Below, one piece after another: positions 9,565 through 17,314 of a DNA stretch of 47,297 bases. Position 1 is the first letter of the stretch. Every line of letters starts with the position of its first letter. Location of the stretch: assembly GCF_004134825.1 (NCBI RefSeq), contig NZ_SDPN01000033.1, positions 1 to 47,297 on the forward strand, in the 5' to 3' direction. The notes below the pieces were generated by a model. The model worked only from the letters and a program-made list of their open reading frames with translations. It was not told the DNA's origin and made no database searches. The stretch comes from Agromyces albus (GTDB lineage: Bacteria > Actinomycetota > Actinomycetes > Actinomycetales > Microbacteriaceae). The position numbers and the translations under genes were made by a program.

Positions 9565-10173
9565 ATGTCATTTCTGCAGAGACTCATTTACAAGAAGTTC
9601 CTGGAGCCTGCCCATCAGATGAAGGTGTCTCAGTTCGAAGAACTCACACCCCCGCCCGGAGCCGTCGTCTTCTTGGGCGACAGCATTACTGCCGGCGGCG
9701 CATGGCATGAGTGGTTTCCCACGCACTCGGTCGTCAACCGGGGGATCGACGGCGACACCTCCGCGGGTGTTCGCAAGCGGGTCGGAGTCACGCTTAACAA
9801 CGCTCTCGCTGCGGTGTCGCTGCTCATCGGGACCAACGACATTACTTGGGGGCGAAAGAATGCCGAGATTCTCGCCGATCTCCGGGCGACCCTGGCGACG
9901 ATCCGCGAACAAGCGCCCGAAGCACGGATCTTGCTGCATGGCATCATGCCGCGCCAAGCGAAATTCCGCGACCGCATCGACGATCTGAACACCGACTATC
10001 GGCGGATTGCTGAAGACACGGACGGCGCCGTGTACGTGGATCTTTGGCCGACGCTCGCGAGCGGTGACTCCTTGCGCGCCGACTTCACCCTCGACGGGCT
10101 TCACCTCAACGGCGCAGCCTACCGTGCTTGGGCCGATGCGATTCGGCCGCTTCTTCCGCCGATCGAGCGCTGA
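9565..10173 (+). CDS. SGNH/GDSL-family esterase (202 aa)
   Basis: A single-domain SGNH hydrolase with all four blocks in order: block I VVFLGDSITAGG (nucleophile Ser), block II VNRGIDGDTS (Gly), block III IGTNDI (Asn) and block V LDGLHLNGAAY (Asp/His pair). It should remove acyl groups such as acetyl or hydroxycinnamoyl from carbohydrates or small esters. There is no signal peptide; the N-terminus, MSFLQRLIYKKFLEP, is a short amphipathic stretch. It lies between the GH1 and second GH3 genes, consistent with de-esterifying an acylated glycoside before hydrolysis. The acyl specificity cannot be read from the sequence. Confidence 0.88.
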   Translation: MSFLQRLIYKKFLEPAHQMKVSQFEELTPPPGAVVFLGDSITAGGAWHEWFPTHSVVNRGIDGDTSAGVRKRVGVTLNNALAAVSLLIGTNDITWGRKNAEILADLRATLATIREQAPEARILLHGIMPRQAKFRDRIDDLNTDYRRIAEDTDGAVYVDLWPTLASGDSLRADFTLDGLHLNGAAYRAWADAIRPLLPPIER

Positions 10174-10264
10174 CTAACGTCCGCGCTGACCATTCCCTCC
10201 ACCCATACGAATCCAGGCGTCTTCTCGTGCTCGAGACGACCCCGACAGACATTCGAGGAATGCA

Positions 10265-12061
10265 ATGTCCACTTCACAGGCTGCTCAATACCCTTACCAG
10301 GATTCCTCCGTCCCGACCGATCGTCGGGTCGAGGATCTCTTGTCCCGCATGACGCTTCAGGACAAGGCCGGGCTCATGTTTCAGCCGCTGGCTCCGATGA
10401 CGATGGATCTGGAAGAGCAAGGAATGTTCAATTCCCCATCGTTGAGGGCGATTCTTGACAGCCGGATCAATCACGTCAACATCCTGCAGGGATCGACGGC
10501 GCGCGAGATCGCGCAGTGGCACAATCTCATCCAGCGGGAGGCATTGAAGACGCCGTTGGGTATTCCTTTCACGGTGTCCTCCGATCCGCGTCATTCGTTC
10601 TCTGATAACCCCGCGGCCGCGCTCATCGCCGGCCCATTCTCACAGTGGCCGGAACCTCTCGGCTTTGGAGCGTTGGATGACCCAGAACTCACGGAGAGGT
10701 TCGCTGACACGGTCCGACGGGAATATCTGGCAACCGGGATTCGACTCGCTCTCCACCCGCAGATTGACCTCGCCACCGACCCCCGATGGGCGCGGGCAAG
10801 TGGAACATTCGGAGAGAGCGCCAATGTCGCCGGTCGACTGGGAGCAGCGTACGTTCGGGGCCTGCGCGGAGACGGTGGTTCGACCAAGTCTGTGTCGTCG
10901 ATGGTCAAGCACTTCCCGGGCGGCGGCCCACAGCTCGACGGCGAAGACCCCCACTTCGAATACGGGCGGGAACAGGTGTACCCCGGCGGTCAGTTCGACC
11001 TCCACCTTCAGCCCTTCCTTGACGTGTTCGCCGCGGGCGCGACGCAGGTCATGCCGTACTACGGCATGCCGGTGGGCACTGAGTATGAAGAAGTCGGTTT
11101 CAGCTTCAACAAGGGCATCGTCACGGGTCTGTTGCGGGAGAAGCTCGGTTTCGACGGCATCGTCTGCACCGATTGGGGAATCCTGTCGCGAACCTTCTGG
11201 GGGGTGGAGCATCTCTCGGTCGAGGAGCGCATGGTCAAGGCCTTGGATGCAGGCGTGGACCAGTTCGGTGGTGACTCCGAACCGTCGATCCTGGTGAAAC
11301 TCGTGAATTCCGGCGCCGTGGCAGAAGCGCGACTGGACGTTTCCGTGCGGCGGCTGCTGCGCGAGAAGTTCGAGCTCGGGCTCTTCGACGACGCTAGGTT
11401 CGTGGACGTCGACGCTGCGGACGCGCTCGTTGGAGCGGCCGACGCTCTCGAGGCGGGACTGGCTGCGCAGATGGCCGCGCACGTCGTCCTCAAGAATGCG
11501 GAGGGCGTGGCGCATCTGCCCCTCTCGGGGCAGCCGAAGTTGTACGTCGAGGGCGTGGACCCCCAAACATTCACCGGATGGGCGCACATCGTGCCGTCGC
11601 CGGACGAAGCGGATGTCGCCATCATCCGAACCGTTGCGCCGTGGGAGCAACGCGGCAAGCCGGGGGAGCTGGAGTCCTTCTTCCACGCCGGCTCGCTCGA
11701 ATTCCACGACGCAGAGCTCGAGCACCTGCGCGACATCGCCAGGAGGGTACCGACGATCGTGGACGTGTATCTCGACCGGCCTGCCATCCTTGCCCCCGTC
11801 GCCGATGTTGCTTCCGCGCTCACGGTCAACTTCGGTGCATCCGCAGAAGCATTCGCTGCCATCCTCTTCGGTGCCTCGCAGCCGAAGGGCAAGCTCCCGT
11901 TCGACATCCCCTCGTCGATGGCGGCGGTTGAGGCGAGTCGTCCTGACGTGCCGTTCGACACCGCCGAGCCCACCTATCGATTCGGCGACGGCCTTCGCTT
12001 TGATGCGTGGGCGCCCGCGGAGCGTCCCGATCTGTCGTCAACTTCGATCCGAATGAACTGA
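10265..12061 (+). CDS. Glycoside hydrolase family 3, compact type (598 aa)
   Basis: The second GH3 enzyme of the cluster is clearly different from the first. The nucleophile Asp is at about residue 303 in IVCTDWGILS. The Lys-His pair is in SMVKHFPGGGPQ, and DPRWARASGTFGES matches the usual DPRWGR block. A GH3 C-domain follows, but no fibronectin III-like domain: the protein ends soon after TYRFGDGLRFD. No signal peptide is visible. It probably cleaves a different beta-linkage or chain length than its neighbour. Two GH3 genes plus one GH1 in one operon point to a branched or multiply glycosylated substrate. Confidence 0.88.
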   Translation: MSTSQAAQYPYQDSSVPTDRRVEDLLSRMTLQDKAGLMFQPLAPMTMDLEEQGMFNSPSLRAILDSRINHVNILQGSTAREIAQWHNLIQREALKTPLGIPFTVSSDPRHSFSDNPAAALIAGPFSQWPEPLGFGALDDPELTERFADTVRREYLATGIRLALHPQIDLATDPRWARASGTFGESANVAGRLGAAYVRGLRGDGGSTKSVSSMVKHFPGGGPQLDGEDPHFEYGREQVYPGGQFDLHLQPFLDVFAAGATQVMPYYGMPVGTEYEEVGFSFNKGIVTGLLREKLGFDGIVCTDWGILSRTFWGVEHLSVEERMVKALDAGVDQFGGDSEPSILVKLVNSGAVAEARLDVSVRRLLREKFELGLFDDARFVDVDAADALVGAADALEAGLAAQMAAHVVLKNAEGVAHLPLSGQPKLYVEGVDPQTFTGWAHIVPSPDEADVAIIRTVAPWEQRGKPGELESFFHAGSLEFHDAELEHLRDIARRVPTIVDVYLDRPAILAPVADVASALTVNFGASAEAFAAILFGASQPKGKLPFDIPSSMAAVEASRPDVPFDTAEPTYRFGDGLRFDAWAPAERPDLSSTSIRMN

Positions 12062-12137
12062 CCGAGCGAATCATGGCATTTGACCTCTCGTCCACGGAGC
12101 GAGTCCCCCTTTGAGCACGGAAAGTAGGTCGAACCTC

Positions 12138-13256
12138 ATGAAGCCCAATGCCGCCGACTGGAAGGCGAGCTGGACGCAAGCCGTGACCGATATCCGGGGC
12201 GCGGCACCTACAGTGCGTGACGTCACCTTGCGGCTGGAGGTTCAGCTCGCGCTCGACGCCACTCCGGTGCGTTTCGTGCTGTCCAATCGCTTCGGCACGG
12301 AACCGGTGCTCATCGGCCAGGCCGCCGTCGTGACGGAGGATGCGAGTGCGCAGGCGACCTTCGATGGACGACCGACGGTCGAGATCCCTCCAGGCGTCGA
12401 CTTGGCGAGCGACCCGGTCGAGGTCACGGCGATCGCGGGGCGCGATCTCTTCCTGCCCGAGGAGACTTCGCTCTCGACCGGGAACATCGGGGGGTGCACA
12501 TGGAGCATCTCCGAGGTGGGCAACCATGCCGGGCGCACGGACCTCGTGACATTGCCCGCGCCGACAGCGACAAGCCCCGACGGAGTGGAATACGCATTGC
12601 CGACGCCTCTGCTTCGGGCTGTTGAGGTAGCGGGTGCCGAAGCCCGCAGCGTGGTGGTTTGTCTGGGCGACTCGATCACCGCGGCGGGCTGGCCGAACCG
12701 GGCCTCCGTCCTCCTCGCAGGCCGGGGTGTTGCGCTTGTGAACCGGGGTATTCCGGGGAATCGTCTCCGTCAGGATGGTGCAGGTTCGGCCGGTGGGTTC
12801 TTCGGCCGTTCCGGACTGGCGCGCTTCGATGACGATGTGCTCGGCACGTCAGGGGTCACCCACGCGCTCATCGCGCTCGGCACCAACGACCTCGGCCACC
12901 CCGGCACTCCGAACGCGCCCGGTGAAGCCGTTCCCTCGGCGAGCGACCTCATCGGTGCCTTCGAGACGCTGGTGAAGCGATGCCGAGAAGCCCGGATCTC
13001 CCCGGTTCTCGCCACGATTACACCCTTCTTGTCCGCCGCGGGCTATAACACCCAACGAGACACGATCCGCCAAGAGGTCAACGAGTGGATCCGTTCAAGC
13101 GCGCGAGCCGACATCGTGCTCGATTTCGATGGCGCACTTCGTTCTCCGACCGATCACACAGCACTCGCCGCTGAGTACGACAGCGGGGATCACCTTCACC
13201 CCAGCGACGCCGGACAGGACCGGCTTGCCAAGGAGGCGGCGAACGCCTTCAGCTGA
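12138..13256 (+). CDS. SGNH/GDSL-family esterase, two-domain (372 aa)
   Basis: The N-terminal ~165 residues form a beta-rich domain of the kind preceding SGNH domains in actinobacterial esterases (DWKASWTQAVTDI). The catalytic part follows: VVCLGDSITAAGW (nucleophile Ser), NRGIPGNR, GTNDLG, and the terminal Asp/His block SGDHLHPSDAG. It should be a carbohydrate or phenolic ester esterase. Two starts are possible: a TTG at 12111 with GGAG 11 bases upstream, or the ATG at 12138 with AGG 9 bases upstream. The ATG is preferred because family similarity begins just after it. It is the last intact gene of the glycoside operon; no signal peptide is evident. Confidence 0.8.
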   Translation: MKPNAADWKASWTQAVTDIRGAAPTVRDVTLRLEVQLALDATPVRFVLSNRFGTEPVLIGQAAVVTEDASAQATFDGRPTVEIPPGVDLASDPVEVTAIAGRDLFLPEETSLSTGNIGGCTWSISEVGNHAGRTDLVTLPAPTATSPDGVEYALPTPLLRAVEVAGAEARSVVVCLGDSITAAGWPNRASVLLAGRGVALVNRGIPGNRLRQDGAGSAGGFFGRSGLARFDDDVLGTSGVTHALIALGTNDLGHPGTPNAPGEAVPSASDLIGAFETLVKRCREARISPVLATITPFLSAAGYNTQRDTIRQEVNEWIRSSARADIVLDFDGALRSPTDHTALAAEYDSGDHLHPSDAGQDRLAKEAANAFS

Positions 13257-13285
13257 ACCAAACCAAGAGCCGCCGGGCCAGGACC

Positions 13286-13504
13286 TTGGTCGAGCCCTCA
13301 TTAGATAGGGCGCCGACCCTCGAATCCAGATTCGAAGAGATGGCCGAACGAGGGCATCTCAAAACGCGAATGAGTCCGGAAGCCCTGGCCTTCGCGGTCA
13401 TCGCGATACTCCACGGCCTGCAGATCCAGTGGCTCTACGAGAGAGACAACTTCCGCATGGAAGACGTCTTCCAGCAGTTCCTCTCCGGGATCAGCTTCCC
13501 CTGA
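13286..13504 (+). pseudogene. C-terminal remnant of a TetR-family regulator
   Basis: A 72-codon open frame starting at TTG encodes only the end of a TetR-type ligand domain. Residues from about 12 onward (LESRFEEMAERGHLKTRMSP, then ALAFAVIAILHGLQIQWLYE) match the last two helices of such regulators. The DNA-binding domain and most of the ligand domain are missing, and nothing TetR-like lies directly upstream. It is best read as a deletion scar of the regulator that once closed the glycoside operon. A short unrelated peptide is the alternative. Confidence 0.6.
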
Positions 13505-13531
13505 CCACTGATACACACGGACCGGGAAGCA

Positions 13532-14197
13532 TCAGGGGTGTCGCGAGATCATTCGAAGGGCCATCGCGCCGTACTCGGCAGACGCATGGTCGAGGCTTGC
13601 AAGGGCCGTACCATCGAACATCTGAAGGGCCGTGCCCGAATCGGAGAGTTCGACCCACTCCCGCCGATGAAGGAACGAAGTCGCCAGCCGAGTCCCTAAC
13701 TCCAACAAGGCGACCGTTGCGAGAAGAGGATCTGCGGTGACTTCGAACTCTCCGCGCCGCTGTCCGTCCTCGACGAGAGACCGCAACTGCGTGAAGTGAG
13801 CGTTCTGAAGCTGCTCTACCTTCGCCAGGCTGTCCGAATCGAGAGAGAGTTTCTCCCTGTCTGTGATCGCTGCTTGCCGACCATGCCTGAGCAGATAGCC
13901 CAGTCGCGCGGTTGCTGCCGCGTACAGCGCTTCGCTCGCTGTCTCGTGATTTCTGACGGCCTTGTCGTAAACCTCGAGTGTCTCGAGCTCGTAATTGACG
14001 ATGATGTCGGCAAGAATCGTCTGTTTCGAAGGCCAGTGGTTATACAGGCTCGCGGGAACGAGGCCGACCGCAGCGGCGATCTGCTCCATTCCCGTGCCGG
14101 TGTAGCCTTGCTGAGCAAAGAGCGTGATTGCGGCATCTTTGATTTCGGCCCGTCTCGTCCCGGTTCTGCGTCGTTCCGTTACTTCTCCAGCGGGCAT
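13532..14197 (-). CDS. TetR/AcrR-family transcriptional regulator
   Basis: A 221-residue repressor-type protein. The N-terminal helix-turn-helix is clear: IKDAAITLFAQQGYTGTGME, then IAAAVGLVPASLYNHWPSKQ (about residues 19-60). A variable helical ligand domain of normal length follows. It is convergent with the glycoside operon, its 3' end facing the TetR remnant. It probably controls either that operon or neighbouring genes, responding to a sugar, an aglycone or an acyl-CoA. The sequence does not show which. The palindrome at 31-56 would be a candidate binding site. Confidence 0.88.
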   Translation of the reverse strand: MPAGEVTERRRTGTRRAEIKDAAITLFAQQGYTGTGMEQIAAAVGLVPASLYNHWPSKQTILADIIVNYELETLEVYDKAVRNHETASEALYAAATARLGYLLRHGRQAAITDREKLSLDSDSLAKVEQLQNAHFTQLRSLVEDGQRRGEFEVTADPLLATVALLELGTRLATSFLHRREWVELSDSGTALQMFDGTALASLDHASAEYGAMALRMISRHP

Positions 14198-14574
14198 GCC
14201 GAAATCCTACCTCTCGCGTGCTCCTTCAAACGGGCCTTAATCCCGGTCCCCCACGGCCGAGGCCTAAAGTGCGCCGCTCGCCAATCGTGCCGCTGAAGCG
14301 GTGAGGACCGGGGGTCTTGACTCCGTCTCGTCGTTGTCAGTTGCCAGTGGCCATGACGCCCAGAGGAGAGGAAAAGAAGTCCTGCGTGCCGCGAGCCTCG
14401 CTCGCTTCGATCGAGTTGGTGTCCAAGCTTGTCGTACGGGTTCGAAGCCGCCCTACAACGAGCCTGGACGACTGGCTACTGGGCGAATTCGAGATCGAGG
14501 GGAAGCTGCTCGAGGACAGACATCGTTCGCGTGTAGCCGTCGATGAGCCCCGGCCGGGTACGGTTTCCCCCGGG
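14198..14574. other. Intergenic stretch without a recognisable gene
   Basis: This 377-base gap separates the TetR start from the thiolase stop. Several short open frames exist on both strands, but none has a convincing ribosome site, codon pattern or family motif. On the minus strand a short peptide reading (LIDGYTRTMSVLEQ, then a stop) could be a gene remnant, but I cannot identify it. No clear terminator hairpin with a T-run was seen. Confidence 0.5.
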
Positions 14575-15747
14575 TCAGGTGCGTTCCAACACGACGGCGA
14601 GCCCCTGGCCGACGCCGATGCAGATCGCCACCACGGCTACACCAGCTCCTCGACGAGCGAGTTCGTGCGCCGCATGACCGATGATTCGTCCGCCCGACGC
14701 ACCAAGCGGGTGTCCGATCGCGAGAGCTCCACCATGGATGTTGAGCCGTGTCGGGTCGAGGTCGCCCCACCCCTTAAGGCACGCCAGCGACTGTGAGGCG
14801 AACGCTTCGTTCAGCTCGACGAAGTCGACGTCAGCCCACGATCGGCCCGCTCGGGCTAGGGCCTTATTCGCCGCCTCGATAGGGGCGATCGGGAAGTCCT
14901 GAGGATCGACCCCGTGCGCTGCTCGGCTGGCGATCCGCGCTAGCGGCTCGACGTCGAACGCACCTTCGCCGGCGACCAGCACTGCGGAGGCGCCGTCGTT
15001 GATGGAGGAGGAGTTCCCTGCGGTGACGCTGCCACCGGCGGCGAATAGGGGCTCGAGCGCGGCCAGCTTGTCAATCGTTGTGCCGTCGCGAATGCCCTCA
15101 TCGCGCACCAACGGGGCCCCCGGCACCTGCACGATTTCACCGTTGTAGACCCCAGATGCCCACGCTTCTGCGGCGAGCCGGTGCGACCGGGCCGAGAACT
15201 CGTCCTGGGCGTCACGCCCGATGTTCCAGGTGCGGGCGATGTGCTCTGCTGCCTCGCCGTTGCTGATCGTCCATTCTGTCGGGAGGGCGGAGTTTGTCAT
15301 CCGCCAGCCGATCGAGGTATTCCAGAGTGTCTGGTTGCCGGTCGCTGGCCACGGTTTGGGGGACTTCTCCACCACATAGGGGGCGCGGCTCATAGATTCC
15401 ACGCCTCCCGCGAGAATGACGTCAGCGTCACCAACCTCGACGGCACGAGAACCCTGGATCACGGCTTCGAGCGACGATGCGCAGAGCCGGTTGACGGTGC
15501 TGCCGGTCACGGACGTCGGCAAGCCCGCGAGGAGTGCGCCGAAACGGGCGACGTTGCGGTTGTCTTCTCCCGCCTGATTGGCGTCGCCGAAGATGACGTC
15601 ATCGATTCGGGTCGGGTCCAGGCCGGTGCGCTCGACGATCGACGCAACTACGACAGCGGCGAGGTCATCGGGCCGCACTCCGGAGAGGGCACCGCCGGCC
15701 CGCCCGAACGGAGTGCGCACGGCGTCGAACACAAAGCTCGCGGTCAT
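14575..15747 (-). CDS. pcaF: Thiolase, 3-oxoadipyl-CoA/acetyl-CoA acyltransferase type
   Basis: A 390-residue thiolase that cleaves a 3-oxoacyl-CoA with CoA to release acetyl-CoA. The acylated Cys is at about residue 89 (VNRLCASSLEAV). The His is at about 346 (ALAIGHPLGASG) and the second Cys at about 376 (AICIGVGQG). The block DANQAGEDNRNVARF is characteristic of PcaF-type 3-oxoadipyl-CoA thiolases, so a dicarboxylic 3-oxoacyl-CoA is the likely substrate. It is last in the operon, 10 bases after the CoA-transferase beta subunit. No protocatechuate or catechol ring-cleavage genes are nearby, so the 3-oxoacid must come from another route. Confidence 0.88.
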   Translation of the reverse strand: MTASFVFDAVRTPFGRAGGALSGVRPDDLAAVVVASIVERTGLDPTRIDDVIFGDANQAGEDNRNVARFGALLAGLPTSVTGSTVNRLCASSLEAVIQGSRAVEVGDADVILAGGVESMSRAPYVVEKSPKPWPATGNQTLWNTSIGWRMTNSALPTEWTISNGEAAEHIARTWNIGRDAQDEFSARSHRLAAEAWASGVYNGEIVQVPGAPLVRDEGIRDGTTIDKLAALEPLFAAGGSVTAGNSSSINDGASAVLVAGEGAFDVEPLARIASRAAHGVDPQDFPIAPIEAANKALARAGRSWADVDFVELNEAFASQSLACLKGWGDLDPTRLNIHGGALAIGHPLGASGGRIIGHAAHELARRGAGVAVVAICIGVGQGLAVVLERT

Positions 15748-15757
15748 CGGGGTCTCT

Positions 15758-16399
15758 TCACTTCAGGTTCAGGCCGGTGAGATCCTCGAGGGCCTCCACC
15801 GTGTTGTCTCCGAACAGTTCCCGCACCCGGAACGTGTTCCCGATGACGTCGAAGACTGCGTAGTCGGTGTAAACCCGAGACACGCAGCCGACACCGGTGA
15901 GCGGATAGGTGCACTCCGTCACCAACTTCGACTCTCCGGATTTTGCGAGCAGGTCGGTCATGATCCACACGTTCCTCGCACCAATGGCGAGGTCCATCGC
16001 CCCGCCGACAGCCGGGATCGCGTCGGCCGCCCCGGTGGACCAGTTTGCGAGATCGCCGTTGCTGCCCACCTGGAAGGCACCGAGCACGCAGATATCGAGG
16101 TGCCCGCCGCGCATCATGCCGAATGAGTCCGCGTGATGGAAATAGGCGGCGCCGGCGAGGGCGGTCACAGGCTGCTTGCCTGCGTTGATGAGGTCGGGGT
16201 CGACAGATCCGACCGCGGGCGCTGGCCCCATGCCGAGCAGCCCGTTCTCGGTGTGCAGGATGATCTCGAGGTCGGCCGGCAGATAGTTCGCCACTAGTGT
16301 CGGCGCCCCGATGCCGAGATTCACGTAGGCGCCTTCAGGGATGTCCTCGGCGATGCGCTGTGCGAGCTCCTGCCGACTGACCCGGCTCGAGGCGCTCAT
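15758..16399 (-). CDS. pcaJ: 3-oxoacid (3-oxoadipate-type) CoA-transferase, beta subunit
   Basis: A 213-residue family I CoA-transferase beta subunit. The catalytic Glu is at about residue 51 in HTENGLLGMG, preceded by the glycine motif NLGIGAPT. It transfers CoA from a donor such as succinyl-CoA to a 3-oxoacid, forming an enzyme-CoA thioester on Glu. Its start overlaps the stop of the alpha-subunit gene by four bases, the normal coupling for heterodimer subunits. The thiolase follows 10 bases downstream. PcaIJ and ScoAB are close relatives; the PcaI-like features of the partner favour 3-oxoadipate or a similar acid. Confidence 0.88.
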   Translation of the reverse strand: MSASSRVSRQELAQRIAEDIPEGAYVNLGIGAPTLVANYLPADLEIILHTENGLLGMGPAPAVGSVDPDLINAGKQPVTALAGAAYFHHADSFGMMRGGHLDICVLGAFQVGSNGDLANWSTGAADAIPAVGGAMDLAIGARNVWIMTDLLAKSGESKLVTECTYPLTGVGCVSRVYTDYAVFDVIGNTFRVRELFGDNTVEALEDLTGLNLK

Positions 16400-17142
16400 C
16401 GAGACGCTCCTGACCCGGAAAGGGGATTGCCATCAATATCCACACCACCGACGAATCCGCCATCCCGAACCCACGACCGCGGACCGACTGCCACCACCCG
16501 GTTGGTGAAGATGCCCGGCGTCACCACCGCTTCGGGATCAAGTGCGCCGAGTTCAACCAACTCGTCCACTTGAGCCACGGTCGTGCCGGCGGCGGCCGCC
16601 ATGATCGGGCCGAAGTTGCGAGCGGTTTCGCGGTATACCAAGTTCCCCCACCGGTCGCCCCGGTGGGCGGAAATCAGGGCGTAGTCAGCCCGAACCGGGT
16701 ACTCGAGTGCGTAGCGACGGCCGTCGATGGTTCGTTCCTCCTTGCCCTCAGCGAGTTGCGTACCCACCCCCGTCGGGCTGAAGAAGCCGCCGATCCCCGC
16801 ACCCGCGGCCCGAATGCGCTCAGCCAAGTTGCCCTGAGGTACGAGCTCGAGCTCGATCTCTCCCGCCCGGTAGAGACCGTCGAACACCCAGGAGTCGTGC
16901 TGACGCGGAAACGAGCAGATGATTCTTCGCACCCGCCCCTTCGCCAGCAGCGCTGCGAGACCGGTATCGCCGTTGCCTGCATTGTTGCTCACGATCGTGA
17001 GATCACCCGCGCCCTGCTCGATGAGGGCGTCGATCAACTCGACCGGCTGGCCGGCCCGCCCGAAGCCGCCGATCATTACCGTCGAACCGTCGGCGATGCC
17101 GGCCACCGCCTGGGCGACATCGGTCACCGTCTTGTCGATCAT
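16396..17142 (-). CDS. pcaI: 3-oxoacid (3-oxoadipate-type) CoA-transferase, alpha subunit
   Basis: The family I CoA-transferase alpha subunit, 248 residues from the ATG at 17142 (MIDKTVTDVAQAV). The open frame runs much further upstream, but that extension is Ser-rich, overlaps the biotin carboxylase gene and is not protein-like. The oxyanion/glycine segment STVMIGGFGRAGQP is near residue 20. SFPRQHDSWVF, GNLAERIRAAGAGIGG and RWGNLVYRETARNFGP match PcaI-type 3-oxoadipate CoA-transferases. Transcription probably comes from the promoter ahead of the carboxyltransferase at 20.75 kb. The gene directly upstream is a broken bioY, so spacing to the carboxylase genes has changed by deletion. Confidence 0.88.
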   Translation of the reverse strand: MIDKTVTDVAQAVAGIADGSTVMIGGFGRAGQPVELIDALIEQGAGDLTIVSNNAGNGDTGLAALLAKGRVRRIICSFPRQHDSWVFDGLYRAGEIELELVPQGNLAERIRAAGAGIGGFFSPTGVGTQLAEGKEERTIDGRRYALEYPVRADYALISAHRGDRWGNLVYRETARNFGPIMAAAAGTTVAQVDELVELGALDPEAVVTPGIFTNRVVAVGPRSWVRDGGFVGGVDIDGNPLSGSGASR

Positions 17143-17164
17143 CGTCGCTGCCTGATCGCCTGTG

Positions 17165-17305
17165 TCAGCCGCGCTTGGTGCGGTCGGTAGCAGGAGCGAC
17201 GCCAGCGAGCACAAGGCCAGCGTCAACGGCGAACACCCGGGATCTGGTGGGGCGGTCGACGAGATCGGCGAGGACGGGGCGGCGAACCGCGGTGGTGATC
17301 GACAT
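17165..17305 (-). pseudogene. Truncated bioY (biotin ECF transporter S component)
   Basis: A 46-codon frame starts at ATG 17305 behind an excellent ribosome site (AAGGAG, 5 bases). Its first ~36 residues contain RRPVLADLVDRPTRSRVF and DAGLVLAGVA, which match the N-terminus of actinobacterial BioY proteins. The frame then switches and stops after about ten residues, where BioY should continue for about 150. In another frame, the following DNA reads ASLLLPTAPSAAD, which could be the BioY C-terminus, so an internal deletion with frameshift is likely. A biotin importer would fit the two biotin-carboxylase genes just upstream. Family recognition is from memory. Confidence 0.6.
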
Positions 17306-17314
17306 AAGGTCTCC

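Noticed and set aside
10640..11725. Long minus-strand frame opposite the second GH3
   Set aside because: Antisense shadow of a clearly coding GH3 gene; no motif or ribosome site.
1..13256. C-glycoside deglycosidase system (CarA/CarB/CarC type)
   Set aside because: The GH and SDR content suggested it, but no GMC oxidoreductase or small/large deglycosidase pair is present.
13316..13340. TCGAATCC resembling a tRNA T-loop
   Set aside because: No matching acceptor, D or anticodon stems lie within tRNA distance, and the bases are inside the TetR remnant frame.
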